Origin: Cytobacillus solani
GTDB lineage: Bacteria > Bacillota > Bacilli > Bacillales > Cytobacillaceae
Assembly: GCF_001420595.1 (NCBI RefSeq)
Contig: NZ_LJIX01000006.1
Span: 366,361-430,360 of the forward strand
Direction of reading: 5' to 3'
Length of the DNA: 64,000 nt
Positions 33,983 through 40,629 of the stretch are shown here, piece after piece; positions within the stretch are counted from its first letter, which is position 1, and each line of letters starts with the position of its first letter. The position numbers and the translations under genes were made by a program. A model generated the notes under the pieces. That model saw only the letters and a program-made list of their open reading frames with translations, was not told the origin of the DNA and ran no database searches.

Positions 33983-34399
33983 GGAAATGAATCTGAGGTA
34001 GTAAGGAGGAATTAAATAGATGATTAATTTCAAATTCTTTTGTCCAATGGATAGCCTTAAAGTGCAAGAATAAAAGAACTTATTACCATTTAAAATTTTG
34101 TAAAACATTATAATTTTTAAAAAAACCGTTTCCATTTAATGAATCGGTTTTTTGTTTTAAAAGAACTCTTTTCTTTTTATTAAAATGGATGAGTAAAAAA
34201 GTATTGAAGTGGATGATTAAAAATTTTTTAAATTCATTATGATAGAAGAGTCGGTTACCCATAATACACATTCACAATAAAAAATGGTTAGGTGTGAGAA
34301 TAGATTCACAATTATTTTCGATCTAAGGAATAACCTTTCACATATAAAATCAGTAAATGCTTTAAAATATTTTACTATAAAATGTAGTGAGGGAACTCT
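33983..34399. other. AT-rich intergenic region with one terminator and a dyad
   Basis: No gene is supported on either strand. It holds the operon terminator at 34119-34158. It also holds a TGTGA-N8-TCACA dyad (34287-34304), near an ATTCACAAT repeated at 34272 and 34299. The dyad is two bases too wide for an FNR box. Confidence 0.6.
34119..34158 (+). terminator. Terminator downstream of the nitrate-reductase-like operon
   Basis: AAAAAACCG pairs with CGGTTTTTT, then GTTTTAAAAG. The flanking A and T runs let it work in both directions. Confidence 0.7.
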
Positions 34400-34591
34400 A
34401 TGTACATTATTTTACTTATCATGCTTATTACTGCATGTTTTGTATTAATTCTTTGTGGCTACTATATTTCAATTATTAGGTTAAAGTTTGGGAAAAGTAT
34501 TTTTCTTTTTATACCAATTGTCATTGCAATATTTATGATTAATATTGTCATCGCTTTGGTTGAATTATCTCATTCACCAAACTGGAGCTAA
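34400..34591 (+). CDS. Small hypothetical membrane protein (63 aa)
   Basis: A 63-residue hydrophobic protein with two predicted spans (IILLIMLITACFVLILCGYY and IFLFIPIVIAIFMINIVIAL), GAGGGAA before the ATG, and no close neighbour on its strand. No family is recognised. It may be a real small membrane protein or a fragment. Confidence 0.5.
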   Translation: MYIILLIMLITACFVLILCGYYISIIRLKFGKSIFLFIPIVIAIFMINIVIALVELSHSPNWS

Positions 34592-34701
34592 AAATCCAAA
34601 AATTAAATATAGTTACTTTTTATATGTTAACTCTAAAAAATGAATAAAAAAACCAATGGTTAACAATTAAAATATTAATTATTCTAGGAAAATAGAAAAA
34701 A

Positions 34702-35095
34702 ATGGGGAAAATTAAAGTCCTTAGAAGAATCGGGACTAGGGGCAGTTGTTCGAAGACCTAAACAATCACAATATTATCGATAGCTGAAGCACTTGTTAAT
34801 GGAGGGGTTAAAGCTCTTGTAATTACACAAGATACACCAGTTATTTACAAATGATAAATAACATGAAAAATCTATACCAAGACAAAGTTCTTGTTGGTAC
34901 AGGTACAGTATTAGATGATACCTTCGCAAAATCAGCAATAGACGTGGGTTCAGATTTCATTTACTCACCAATCTTTGATATAAAGACCATTCAAATAACA
35001 AATTGCTTTGTGAAAATTTCAATACCAGGCGTTTTGACACCAACTTAAGCTGTTCAAGCATATTCTGTAGGCGCGGATATAATCATTTAATGGAA
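34702..35095 (+). pseudogene. Broken KDPG/KHG aldolase gene
   Basis: Pieces of the Eda/KdgA aldolase appear in different frames: SLEESGLGAVVRRP, then IAEALVNGGVKALVIT, then KVLVGTGTVLDDTFAKSAIDVGSDFIYSP, SIPGVLTPT and AVQAYSVGADII. These match the order of the family (GTGT loop, GVxTPTE, AxxxGAD). At least one frameshift and three stop codons interrupt it; the Glu after TPT is replaced by a stop. The 65-codon open frame in the middle is only a shard. The gene would have cleaved 2-keto-3-deoxy-6-phosphogluconate. Confidence 0.8.
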
Positions 35096-35096
35096 A

Positions 35097-35388
35097 GTAC
35101 TTAGAAGGGGAAGAAAAAATTAGTTTTACTGACTATTTTAATAAAGCTTCTTTCTTAGAAAGGAACGATATATTCCCAGGTGATGAAAAATTATTTCTAC
35201 GCCCAGAGACTAATATTATTCCATTTATCATTAATGTAAAGAATAGTAAAAGAGACATGAATTTCTTTGTTTATTGTGAGGATGATCAAATTTTTGTAGT
35301 TAAGCAGTGGAAAAAGAAAGTTGCTTCATATAATCTTAGATCTGATAATTTGCAAAATTCCACTACTTCAAACTGTATAAATGTGTAA
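35097..35388 (+). pseudogene. Unidentified open fragment without a start
   Basis: A frame stays open for ~97 codons and ends at TAA near 35388. It includes FTDYFNKASFLERNDIFPG, RPETNIIPFIINVKNSKRDM and FFVYCEDDQIFVVKQWKKK, with ordinary codon use for the region. No start codon or ribosome binding site is present at its left end, where it abuts the aldolase pseudogene. It is most likely the 3' part of a lost gene. I do not recognise the family. Confidence 0.4.
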
Positions 35389-35429
35389 AAAAAGCTTAAT
35401 ATACCTATTTAAGGGTTGATAAATGATAT

Positions 35430-35476
35430 AAAAAAGTAATCCAAGTTCAAAGCTAAGGGGATTACTTTTTTATTTT
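35430..35476 (+). terminator. Terminator within the degenerate region
   Basis: AAAAAGTAATCC pairs with GGATTACTTTTT and runs into TTATTTT. It follows the unidentified fragment, which supports that fragment having been the end of a gene. Confidence 0.8.
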
Positions 35477-35486
35477 AATTCAATGC

Positions 35487-35728
35487 TTATCTCAGCTCCA
35501 ATGGTTCCCAAAGGACGACCAGGAGATTATCAGCAAGAGCTATAGAAAAATTTATAGAAAAATACACCGCAGCCTTCGGTAAACCTTCATTATCGGTACA
35601 CAAGTTGCGCCATTCGTTTCCTACAAGATATCACGCTGAAATAAATGATGTACCAATGCCAAGAAGACAATTGGGGCATTCTTCCATTGAAACAACTATG
35701 ATTTATACTCATATTAGAAACGCTTGTT
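35487..35728 (+). pseudogene. C-terminal fragment of a tyrosine recombinase (XerC/XerD/XerS type)
   Basis: Catalytic blocks remain: RLSARAIEKFIEKYTAAFGKPSLSVHKLRHSFPTRYH with the H-x-x-R pair, then RRQLGHSSIETTMIYTHIRN with the His and the nucleophilic Tyr. A one-base shift before the RLSAR segment separates it from PMVPKGRP in the other frame. The N-terminal core-binding half is missing. The fragment runs into the 3' end of the minus-strand L,D-transpeptidase gene. It is a relic of an integrase or a chromosome-type recombinase, without function now. Confidence 0.82.
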
Positions 35729-35736
35729 TTAGCAGA

Positions 35737-36231
35737 TTACCGAATAAGAACCCGCGTGCCAATCGGAATTGTACGTGCCAGCTCTTCGACATCCGCATTG
35801 TACATCCGTATACACCCTTTTGAAACGGCTTTACCGATTGAAGAAGGATTATTCGTACCGTGGATACCATAGTGCTTTTTTGAGAGAGACATCCACATTG
35901 TTCCGAAAGGTCCACCAGGGTTAGGGGCCTTATTTATTACGACAAAGTCACCAATGGGAGTTTGGTTAAGAATTTTACCGACTGCAATAGGGTACGTTTT
36001 TATCGGAGATTGATTACGCATTAATGTCAATGTTTTATTTTTGACGGAAACATGAATAGAATAAGGGATTTGATTGGGATTAGGCAGTCCCGGAATAATA
36101 ATGGATTGGCCTGCATTAATCATATTAGGATTAACTATTTGGTTTGCTTGAATAAGAGATTGAAAGGGGACGCGATAATCCTCGGAAATCGACCAAAGTG
36201 TTTCTCTGGGTTTAATGATGTGGTAATACAT
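35737..36231 (-). CDS. LysM-containing L,D-transpeptidase (YkuD family)
   Basis: A 164-residue protein, the size of B. subtilis YkuD. Residues ~3-48 are a LysM peptidoglycan-binding motif ([20 protein letters not shown], then [10 protein letters not shown]). Residues ~55-164 are the catalytic domain with [20 protein letters not shown], whose His and Cys form the active site. It makes 3-3 cross-links or attaches groups in the wall; in Bacilli such proteins are often in the spore. No signal peptide is visible, as in YkuD. It sits among pseudogenes but looks intact. Confidence 0.93.
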   Translation of the reverse strand: MYYHIIKPRETLWSISEDYRVPFQSLIQANQIVNPNMINAGQSIIIPGLPNPNQIPYSIHVSVKNKTLTLMRNQSPIKTYPIAVGKILNQTPIGDFVVINKAPNPGGPFGTMWMSLSKKHYGIHGTNNPSSIGKAVSKGCIRMYNADVEELARTIPIGTRVLIR

Positions 36232-36447
36232 AATTTAAAACCTCCCACCAAAGTATTCATATAAATACCATATGAGTATTTATTGTTTTTGGCACAAAAC
36301 CTGTTACTTACTGTACCTTATACGGGCTTGGTCGTATGCCTTAAAGAAAACGGGACAAGGGACCTGTACCGCCTCTGTCCTCTGATAAAAATCCGGCCTT
36401 TTTGATGCGTTTGTGATAAAATATAGTAATATAGTAATGGATATTTG

Positions 36448-36532
36448 GTAAGGGGCAAATCTATTGAAAAATAGAGACGCAAAACTATAGGGGCTAAAGT
36501 ATGATGAGTATACCAAGCCAGCCAGTTGCTGA
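36448..36532 (+). ncRNA. Cyclic di-GMP-I (GEMM) riboswitch
   Basis: The conserved parts are in order: GGGGCAAA, P2 stem TCTATT/AATAGA closed by a GAAA tetraloop, GACGCAAAACTA, GGGGCTAAAG, and the tetraloop-receptor segment CCAAGCCAGCC, closing with GTTGC against GCAA. This is the class I c-di-GMP aptamer layout. Two terminator hairpins follow. The downstream gene is only a remnant of a methyl-accepting chemotaxis protein, a typical target of this class. The stretch 36232-36447 upstream holds AT-rich sequence and no gene. Confidence 0.88.
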
Positions 36533-36588
36533 AAACGACCGTTTTCATTTTTTGAGACCCTTCTGTTTAGAAGGGTTATTTTTTTTGT
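36533..36588 (+). terminator. Tandem terminators forming the riboswitch expression platform
   Basis: First GAAAACGACCGTTTTC followed by ATTTTTT, then ACCCTTCT/AGAAGGGT followed by TATTTTTTTT. They start right behind the aptamer, so c-di-GMP binding presumably switched read-through. Confidence 0.82.
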
Positions 36589-36614
36589 GAATTAGGAGTG
36601 ATAGTACGAATTGA

Positions 36615-36698
36615 ATAGAAGAAGTAACTTCTTCTTCTTCCTTATTAGCAAAAATGGCTGAGGATTTAAAAGGTTTGATCAAAAAATTTACGATTTGA
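36615..36698 (+). pseudogene. C-terminal remnant of a methyl-accepting chemotaxis protein
   Basis: The last ~27 codons read EEVTSSSSSLLAKMAEDLKG and end LIKKFTI before TGA. This is the usual end of MCP signalling domains (MAExLxxLVxxFxI). Directly before it lies TTAGGAGTGATAG, which looks like the ribosome binding site of the original gene. So a deletion seems to have joined the 5' leader to the extreme 3' end. The frame is closed upstream by TGA at 36612. Confidence 0.72.
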
Positions 36699-36712
36699 TC
36701 TAACTATTAACA

Positions 36713-36752
36713 AGAAAGCACAATCCCACTCGAAAGGGATTGTGCTTATTAA
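36713..36752. terminator. Bidirectional terminator between the MCP remnant and the TerD-vWA gene
   Basis: AAGCACAATCCC pairs with GGGATTGTGCTT. T-rich sequence follows on the plus strand (ATTAATC) and TCTTGTTAA on the minus strand. Confidence 0.75.
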
Positions 36753-36754
36753 TC

Positions 36755-38131
36755 TCATGACCCCAATCGGCTAAACTGCTTGTGAATAAGCCCTTTAGCA
36801 GTAGCAGCTTTCACCCATTCTGGATATTCCTTCATTAGTAAATCATAGAGCTCGTTGTCTGAGATATGCTGAGGGTCCTCGACACTAAAGAAATCAGCAT
36901 TATCAAGATAACGGCCAGATAAGTTATCCAGTTGCTCTAAGAAAGTAAAGTCTGATTGGAAAGCTCGGAAGAAACCACGGCCTTTTAGTCCTTTATTTGA
37001 TTTCCCTATGGCCATAAATTGCCAGAAGATCGGCTCGTAGGAAGAGTTTTGGATATGGCTGATCGTATCCTTCTCATCAAAGGTTGCTCCATCTGTTACG
37101 AACATAACATAGACAGGCATTTCCTTAGAGATCGGCTGACTTCGCTTGCTAGCTGAGCCAAAATAATGCTGACGGATCATTTTCATTACTTTTCCATAAT
37201 AAGTACTGCCTTCTAAAGGATATCGTCTAATCAGCTGATTGATGAATCCGTTAAAATTATCAATGGTTAGTTCTCCTGCCTCATGGCCATTTGCGCCGAA
37301 TAAGAATATATCAATTGATCCATCATCATCAAAGCGAGTCCCTAATGCTAAGATCCGTTCCGCAAATTCTTGAATCTTCCCAGATCGATAAAGTCCAGAC
37401 ATCGAACCGGATATATCTAAGCATAAAGCAACTTTTGCATTATGATTTTGCAGCCCAACCTTTTCTAAAGAAACCTTAGCCTTTTTGGAAAGATCGAGAA
37501 TCTTAGGTGCCTGTACTTCCATTTTCTTTTCAAGTAATATTTTTTTGCTGCTGATTGGAGCAGAAGGAGCTGTCGGCAACGGTGCTGCCTGAGGGGCAGG
37601 TTGTGATTGTTCTTCTGCAACCTCACCGCCAAAATCCTTCAATAACGCTCCCAGCCCTCCATCAAATCCTCGGCCAACAGAAGAAACTCTCCATACATCT
37701 TTAAAATAAATTTCTGTCATAATGATTGCTTTCTCATTTTTAAAATCATTTCCATTAAAGGAATAGGTAAGTATTGGTTCACCGTTCGCTTTGATAATGA
37801 ATGAACCGGATGAAACCATCCCCATTGTTCCATTCCCATCAATGGTCGCTGTGAATACTAGATGCTGAACAGAAATGGGCAGCTTTGATAAATCAATGAA
37901 GAATGTTCCTCCCCCACTGCGATGGGCTTGGAGCTGAATTTCGTTAGAAGGCGATTGTAATTGATTATAGAAAATCATATAACGATCATCGCGAAGTTTT
38001 TTTTCCTCATTTAATCCGAAACAAGTAATATCAATTTCAAAGCTGGATGTGACATTGATTTCTATTTGTAATTGAGTAAGCGCCGTAAGATCTGAGAGTT
38101 TAATTTTTTCACCGCGTACTAAAGTTTTCAT
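36755..38131 (-). CDS. TerD-like domain fused to von Willebrand A domain (TerF-type)
   Basis: A 458-residue cytosolic protein. Residues 1-180 resemble a TerD calcium-binding beta-sandwich (VRGEKIKLSDLTALTQLQIE to SVGRGFDGGLGALLKDFGGE). A Pro/Ala-rich linker (~185-205) leads to a vWA domain at ~235-440 with the MIDAS motif CLDISGSMSG and the FVTDGA strand. TerF/TerY-type proteins belong to the tellurite and envelope-stress systems and act as metal-dependent scaffolds. A related TerD-TerB protein and an XpaC-TelA pair lie 10-18 kb away, on mixed strands. Confidence 0.87.
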   Translation of the reverse strand: MKTLVRGEKIKLSDLTALTQLQIEINVTSSFEIDITCFGLNEEKKLRDDRYMIFYNQLQSPSNEIQLQAHRSGGGTFFIDLSKLPISVQHLVFTATIDGNGTMGMVSSGSFIIKANGEPILTYSFNGNDFKNEKAIIMTEIYFKDVWRVSSVGRGFDGGLGALLKDFGGEVAEEQSQPAPQAAPLPTAPSAPISSKKILLEKKMEVQAPKILDLSKKAKVSLEKVGLQNHNAKVALCLDISGSMSGLYRSGKIQEFAERILALGTRFDDDGSIDIFLFGANGHEAGELTIDNFNGFINQLIRRYPLEGSTYYGKVMKMIRQHYFGSASKRSQPISKEMPVYVMFVTDGATFDEKDTISHIQNSSYEPIFWQFMAIGKSNKGLKGRGFFRAFQSDFTFLEQLDNLSGRYLDNADFFSVEDPQHISDNELYDLLMKEYPEWVKAATAKGLIHKQFSRLGS

Positions 38132-38332
38132 AGCTCCTCCTTTTTTGGTAAAAGATATAATTACATTGTAGCTTACATTTACGGATAAATAATATTATAG
38201 TTTCCTAATTTTAGTAAAAGGCATAAAATGGAGAGCGAATATAATTATTTTTTGAATATTTCAGCAATCGATTTTTGTCGAATACGTATGATATAATTAC
38301 TCTGAAAAATAAAATAGTTGGGAGTAATCGCT

Positions 38333-39310
38333 ATGTTGAAAGATTTATTTATCGGCCTATCACAAAACCAATTACTAAATAGTGCTGCGAAGAAGTACGG
38401 GCTAAAATTGGGGGCGCAAAGTGTCGTAGCGGGAACAAATATAGAGGAAACCATCAAGAGCATTAAAGAATTAAATGCACACGGAATCTCTTGTACGGTG
38501 GATAATTTGGGAGAGTTCGTCTTTAAAAAAGAAGAGGCAACTGAAGCTAAGGAACAAATTCTTAATGTCATCGAAGCGATCCATGAGAATGAAGTAGATG
38601 CTCATATTTCTTTAAAGCCTACTCAACTAGGATTAGATATTGACTATCATTTTTGTTTGAATAATTTAAGAGAAATTGTAAATAAAGCAAGCCGCTACGA
38701 TATCTTTGTTAACTTTGACATGGAAGACCATGGCCATTTAGATCCGTCATTTGATATTCTTGATGAGCTATCAAAGGAATATGATAATGTAGGAACAGTG
38801 ATTCAAGCTTATTTCTTCCGTGCAGAAGAGGATATTCAAAAATATCAAAATTATCGTCTTCGTATCGTAAAAGGTGCTTATAAAGAACCTGAGGAATTGG
38901 CTTATCAAGATAAAAAAGCAATTGATGCTAACTTTATTAAATTAATTGAATGGCATTTATTAAATGGAAAATTTACTTCCATTGCTACTCATGATCATAA
39001 TATCATTAACCATGTGAAAGATTTTGTGAAGAAGAATGATATTCCAAATGATAAATTTGAGTTCCAAATGCTTTACGGTTTCAGAAAAGAGCTTCAGCTA
39101 CAATTGGCAAGCGAAGGCTATAACTTCTGTACGTATGTACCTTTTGGAAAAGACTGGTACGGCTATTTCATGAGACGTCTTGCTGAAAGACCGCAAAATT
39201 TAAATCTTGTTGCTAAGCAAGTATTTAACAAGAAGACAAATACAGTCCTTGGCGTAGCTGCGGGAGCTTTCCTATTAGGCAGATTGACTAAGAAGAACAA
39301 ACAGAAATAA
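38333..39310 (+). CDS. Proline dehydrogenase
   Basis: A 325-residue FAD enzyme of the short, monofunctional type. Typical blocks are AHISLKPTQLGLDIDYHFC, FVNFDMEDHGHLDPSFDIL, VIQAYFFRAEEDIQKY, RIVKGAYKEP, IATHDHNIINH, FQMLYGFRKELQLQL and YVPFGKDWYGYFMRRLAERP. It oxidises proline to pyrroline-5-carboxylate, feeding electrons to quinone. The ATG at 38333 follows GGGAG; the TTG at 38318 overlaps that site. No P5C dehydrogenase gene is adjacent, so the second step is encoded elsewhere. Confidence 0.95.
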   Translation: MLKDLFIGLSQNQLLNSAAKKYGLKLGAQSVVAGTNIEETIKSIKELNAHGISCTVDNLGEFVFKKEEATEAKEQILNVIEAIHENEVDAHISLKPTQLGLDIDYHFCLNNLREIVNKASRYDIFVNFDMEDHGHLDPSFDILDELSKEYDNVGTVIQAYFFRAEEDIQKYQNYRLRIVKGAYKEPEELAYQDKKAIDANFIKLIEWHLLNGKFTSIATHDHNIINHVKDFVKKNDIPNDKFEFQMLYGFRKELQLQLASEGYNFCTYVPFGKDWYGYFMRRLAERPQNLNLVAKQVFNKKTNTVLGVAAGAFLLGRLTKKNKQK

Positions 39311-39323
39311 TTGTATAGATCAT

Positions 39324-39357
39324 GTAAAAACCTCCTTATCAATAAGGAGGTTTTTTT
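39324..39357. terminator. Bidirectional terminator
   Basis: AAAAACCTCCTTAT pairs with ATAAGGAGGTTTTT with a two-base loop. It serves proline dehydrogenase and the convergent HxlR gene. Confidence 0.88.
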
Positions 39358-39365
39358 GAATCAAT

Positions 39366-39713
39366 TTATGAATCATTTTTGGCTTGTGTCCACGTTACGA
39401 TTGTTAAAAATACATCTTCAAGTTTTTTTCCAGACTGAGTTAATTCATATTCTACTTTCCTCTTTGGGGTAGTTAGAATCCTTTTTACAATCAATCCTTC
39501 TTTTTCTAAATCACGCAATCGTTCGGTTAATAACCTGTCAGAAATGCCAGGAATGTTTTCCAGAATTTCATGATAGCGTTTAGGTCCTTTAAATAAACTA
39601 TAAATAATTATTCCTATCCAACGCTTTCCAAGAAATTCGATGGTGCTATGGAAGTCATTGCATATATTCTGGCAATCCTTTTGTTTATTGTTTTCAAGCA
39701 TTGATTCACTCAT
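39366..39713 (-). CDS. HxlR family transcriptional regulator
   Basis: A 115-residue winged-helix protein of typical size: LGKRWIGIIIYSLFKGPKRYHEIL, then IPGISDRLLTERLRDLEKEGLIVKR and KVEYELTQSGKKLEDVF. The Cys in CQNICNDF upstream of the HTH could sense reactive electrophiles, as known for other members. It is divergent from the nitroreductase gene, and two matching palindromes lie between the starts. Confidence 0.92.
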   Translation of the reverse strand: MSESMLENNKQKDCQNICNDFHSTIEFLGKRWIGIIIYSLFKGPKRYHEILENIPGISDRLLTERLRDLEKEGLIVKRILTTPKRKVEYELTQSGKKLEDVFLTIVTWTQAKNDS

Positions 39714-39781
39714 ATTAAAACCCCATTTAATTTCTTCATTCTCTCTATTCTACCATAAATACTTTTATGCTTGACCAATTA

Positions 39782-39798
39782 ACTTACTAATAGTAAGC
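39782..39798. promoter_or_regulatory. Operator 1 for the HxlR regulator
   Basis: ACTTACTAATAGTAAGC is a near-perfect dyad. It is one of two copies in the divergent promoter region. Confidence 0.7.
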
Positions 39799-39806
39799 TA
39801 TATTTA

Positions 39807-39825
39807 AACTTACTATTAGTAAGTT
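39807..39825. promoter_or_regulatory. Operator 2 for the HxlR regulator
   Basis: AACTTACTATTAGTAAGTT is a perfect 19-bp palindrome around a single T. The centre-to-centre distance to operator 1 is about 26 bp, so two dimers could bind side by side. The nitroreductase start is 24 bp downstream. Confidence 0.75.
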
Positions 39826-39848
39826 ATGTACAACTAGGAGGAATAAGA

Positions 39849-40478
39849 ATGTCGCCTAAAACTGATCAAAGCGTATCAACTGTTATCAGAGAACGTCACT
39901 CTGTTAGAAAATATGATGCTAATTATAAAATTGCAAGAGAAGAAATTGAAGACATATTAAATGGAGCCATCTTAGCACCATCTTCTAGTAATCTTCAGCC
40001 ATGGAGATTTATCATTATTGATAACGAAGAAGTGAAAAAGGAACTGCGTTTAATTGCCAATAACCAAGAACCGATTGAGACATCTTCTGCTGTTATAGCA
40101 GTGTTAGGTGATAAGGAAATGTATATGAATATTGAAAAGGTATATCGAAGCGGCTATGAAGCAGGTTTTATGGACGAAGAAAATGTGAATCGATTAATGC
40201 ACAATGCAAATAGCCTGTACCCAAATATATCTGAAGAAGTCAGGAAAAATATCGCATCTTTTGATGCTGGTTTAGTGTCAATGCAGCTCATGCTCATTGC
40301 TAAAGAAAAGGGGTATGACACTGTACCGATGGGAGGCTTTGATAAAGTGAAATTTATCGAAAGGTTTAATGTGTCTGAACGTTATATGCCTATGGTGCTC
40401 ATTGCTATAGGGAAAGCAGCAGCACCGCCATTTAAAACTACGCGCATTCCGTTAAAGGATATCGCAGAATTTATTTAG
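39849..40478 (+). CDS. Nitroreductase family NAD(P)H-dependent flavoprotein
   Basis: A 209-residue FMN enzyme. The N-terminal FMN site RERHSVRKYDANYKIAREE and ILAPSSSNLQPWRFIII is intact, as are DAGLVSMQLMLIAKEKGYDTVPMGGF and the PMVLIAIGKA end. It reduces quinones, nitroaromatics or other electrophiles in the cytosol. ACTAGGAGG precedes the ATG. Divergent from and probably repressed by HxlR, a common pairing for quinone and aldehyde stress. Confidence 0.93.
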   Translation: MSPKTDQSVSTVIRERHSVRKYDANYKIAREEIEDILNGAILAPSSSNLQPWRFIIIDNEEVKKELRLIANNQEPIETSSAVIAVLGDKEMYMNIEKVYRSGYEAGFMDEENVNRLMHNANSLYPNISEEVRKNIASFDAGLVSMQLMLIAKEKGYDTVPMGGFDKVKFIERFNVSERYMPMVLIAIGKAAAPPFKTTRIPLKDIAEFI

Positions 40479-40492
40479 ATAAACAAAGGGAA

Positions 40493-40533
40493 GAGAGGAG
40501 ATTACTTCTTATTGAAGTTAATCTCTTTTTTCA
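40493..40533 (+). terminator. Terminator of the nitroreductase gene
   Basis: GAGATTACTTC pairs with GAAGTTAATCTC and is followed by TTTTTTCATT. Confidence 0.78.
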
Positions 40534-40629
40534 TTCTAGGGGAGTTGACTTGGGTATAAAAGTGTTTATTCGATGCACATTAATGTAATAGCTGGAAATG
40601 TGTGGGGATAAAGAAAGGAATGGTGCCAG

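Noticed and set aside
34287-34304. FNR box before the small membrane protein gene
   Set aside because: TGTGA and TCACA are separated by 8 bases rather than 6, so helical phasing is wrong for FNR.
36304-36548. Minus-strand open frames across the riboswitch
   Set aside because: They lack ribosome binding sites and lie over a conserved RNA structure on the other strand.
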